DNA of 64,000 nucleotides, from NCBI RefSeq assembly GCF_003073045.1, contig NC_037590.1:41160751-41224750 (forward strand). Reading direction: 5' to 3'. Numbering within the stretch: the first letter of the stretch is position 1; the number at the start of each line of letters is the position of its first letter. The notes under the pieces were generated by a model. That model was given only the letters and a program-made list of their open reading frames with translations, was not told the DNA's origin and searched no databases. Source of the DNA: Pomacea canaliculata. Taxonomy: Eukaryota > Mollusca > Gastropoda > Architaenioglossa > Ampullariidae. A program made the translations under genes and the position numbers. This document shows positions 59,861-64,000 of this stretch, piece by piece.

Positions 59861-60321
59861 TATTGGCATGTGACCCAGTCAGACCATGAATCTGTTTACA
59901 CGTCCCTGGTCAGAACTTGTCAAAGACTGTCCGATGTGCCTCGGAGAGTGGTGGACGCCGCGGTGGCCAAAGGAAGAACGACTAGTCGTCCTGTGCACTA
60001 TCGTCGAAAAACAGACGAGTGGCGGGCCTTATCAGCTGCCGCGTCTATCCATGTGATTTCCGCAAAAGCCGGTATCAATCAAGGGATGAACGACCGAGTG
60101 GTGACTACATCCGACTATAGACTTTAAAATCTATGACCAGACCTACAAATAAGTAAAGCTGATTTATACAGTTTCGGTGCCACAGTAATTTGCACCTAAT
60201 TAATTTATGATTGAGAAAATTATTTTTCGAATTTCATTTAAGCATCTCGATTATTACTGTTATTTCAAGTAAATGTGCTTCGAAAATTAACTCGTGTCTA
60301 GCTTTACACGTACAGTTCACG

Positions 60322-63176
<2,855 letters not shown>

Positions 63177-64000
63177 GTACAGTAATTGTGTGGAACTTCC
63201 GAATGGGTGAAGATCTATATTTGAAAGGGTCACAACATGAAATTGTACCAGGTTGTTTTCTTTTATAAAAATTTAAATAAAAAAGCTAGCATAAACAAAA
63301 TTATACACACGGAATAGCTCATTAGCAAGAGTGAGTGGTGCCACTAATCAGATCAAAGAAACCCTGAAAAGGCATGCTGCTTGAGCTTGATATATCTGGC
63401 TCATCAGCATGATTGTTCTTCAACGAATACAAACTTTGCCGTAACTCGTGTAGTCCTGCATTCACACTGGTCAGTTTGTGAAGTATGTAATATCTACAGT
63501 CAAACTGATCATGACGAGAAAAGGAAGTATGCCATTATTGTGTGTGCAATGGTAAAATAAATACTTTCTTCATTTCGCTTTTCAGCAAATTAAAAATATA
63601 TTATCTGAAGGGGAAGGAGGGAATTTATCATGTTTCTTAATTGTGTAGTCTCGTGCAAAAGCCAAAGGATTTTTTAATAAAATCAACAAAGTTTAAAAGC
63701 AATATGGAAAAGAAGGTACAAAATGATTGTTCAGAACAACTTCAGTCCTTTACTCTTTATGACAAACATGAAGAACTGTACTGTGATACATGTATGCTTC
63801 TTTGTGTATTTTCGGAGTTGTTCTCATGCAGTGGTGCGGAAGCACTCAGTAACTGAAAAAAATACTGCACATTGTGAGTATTGATAATAATGCTTGTGAG
63901 TAGCTCACAAAATACTTCCAGCATAAAATCTGGTATTTGTGCAACCATCTTTCAATCTTTTCTAAAAAAAATTTTGTGTCCATATACCTTCAGTATTTTC

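Noticed and set aside
59870..60127. 85-codon frame before PCYT2
   Set aside because: No recognised family. It adjoins a LINE remnant and may be repeat debris or promoter DNA.

Overview
The window is eukaryotic: three spliced genes, all on the plus strand, with GT-AG introns, long AT-rich introns and UTRs, and many decayed retroelements. No bacterial-type operon, CRISPR array or ribosomal RNA was seen. The repeat types (SINE with a tRNA-like head, hAT MITEs, LINEs, a Gypsy-type LTR element) and the divergence of the proteins from vertebrate orthologues suggest an invertebrate. A mollusc, perhaps a gastropod, is my best guess, but this is inference.

Gene 1 (4325-21073) is a folliculin-interacting protein, FNIP. 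All 20 coding exons could be joined in phase into a 1032-residue protein. Its first exon is short and was found by joining phase and N-terminal similarity. Its promoter side carries CCAAT boxes and a cluster of CATGTG E-boxes. Intron 7 holds a young 3.7-kb non-autonomous LTR retrotransposon in antisense. Gene 2 (37647-50447) is FBXL16, an F-box/leucine-rich-repeat protein with three coding exons (543 residues), a 9.2-kb first intron and a poly-serine tract. Gene 3 (60322 to beyond the window) is the 5' part of PCYT2, ethanolamine-phosphate cytidylyltransferase. Six exons are visible, including a 43-nt exon that carries the catalytic HxGH motif.

Layout: 1-4200 is repeat-rich intergenic DNA (a LINE split by a hAT MITE, plus a second hAT MITE). 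4.2-24.7 kb is FNIP with a long 3'UTR. 24.7-34 kb is intergenic with no recognised gene. 34-37.6 kb is a GC/CpG-rich probable promoter and 5'UTR zone for FBXL16. 37.6-51 kb (possibly to 57.5 kb) is FBXL16, with LINE and SINE debris in intron 1. 58.5-59.9 kb is a LINE remnant with a SINE inserted in it. 60.3 kb to the end is PCYT2.

The three genes do not form a pathway. FNIP acts in folliculin/AMPK/mTORC1 nutrient signalling at the lysosome. FBXL16 belongs to the F-box family. PCYT2 makes CDP-ethanolamine in the Kennedy pathway. The least ordinary items are the young gag-only LTR element with an extra coiled-coil ORF and a duplicated RNase H tail, the E-box cluster at FNIP, and the nested transposon insertions with intact target-site duplications.
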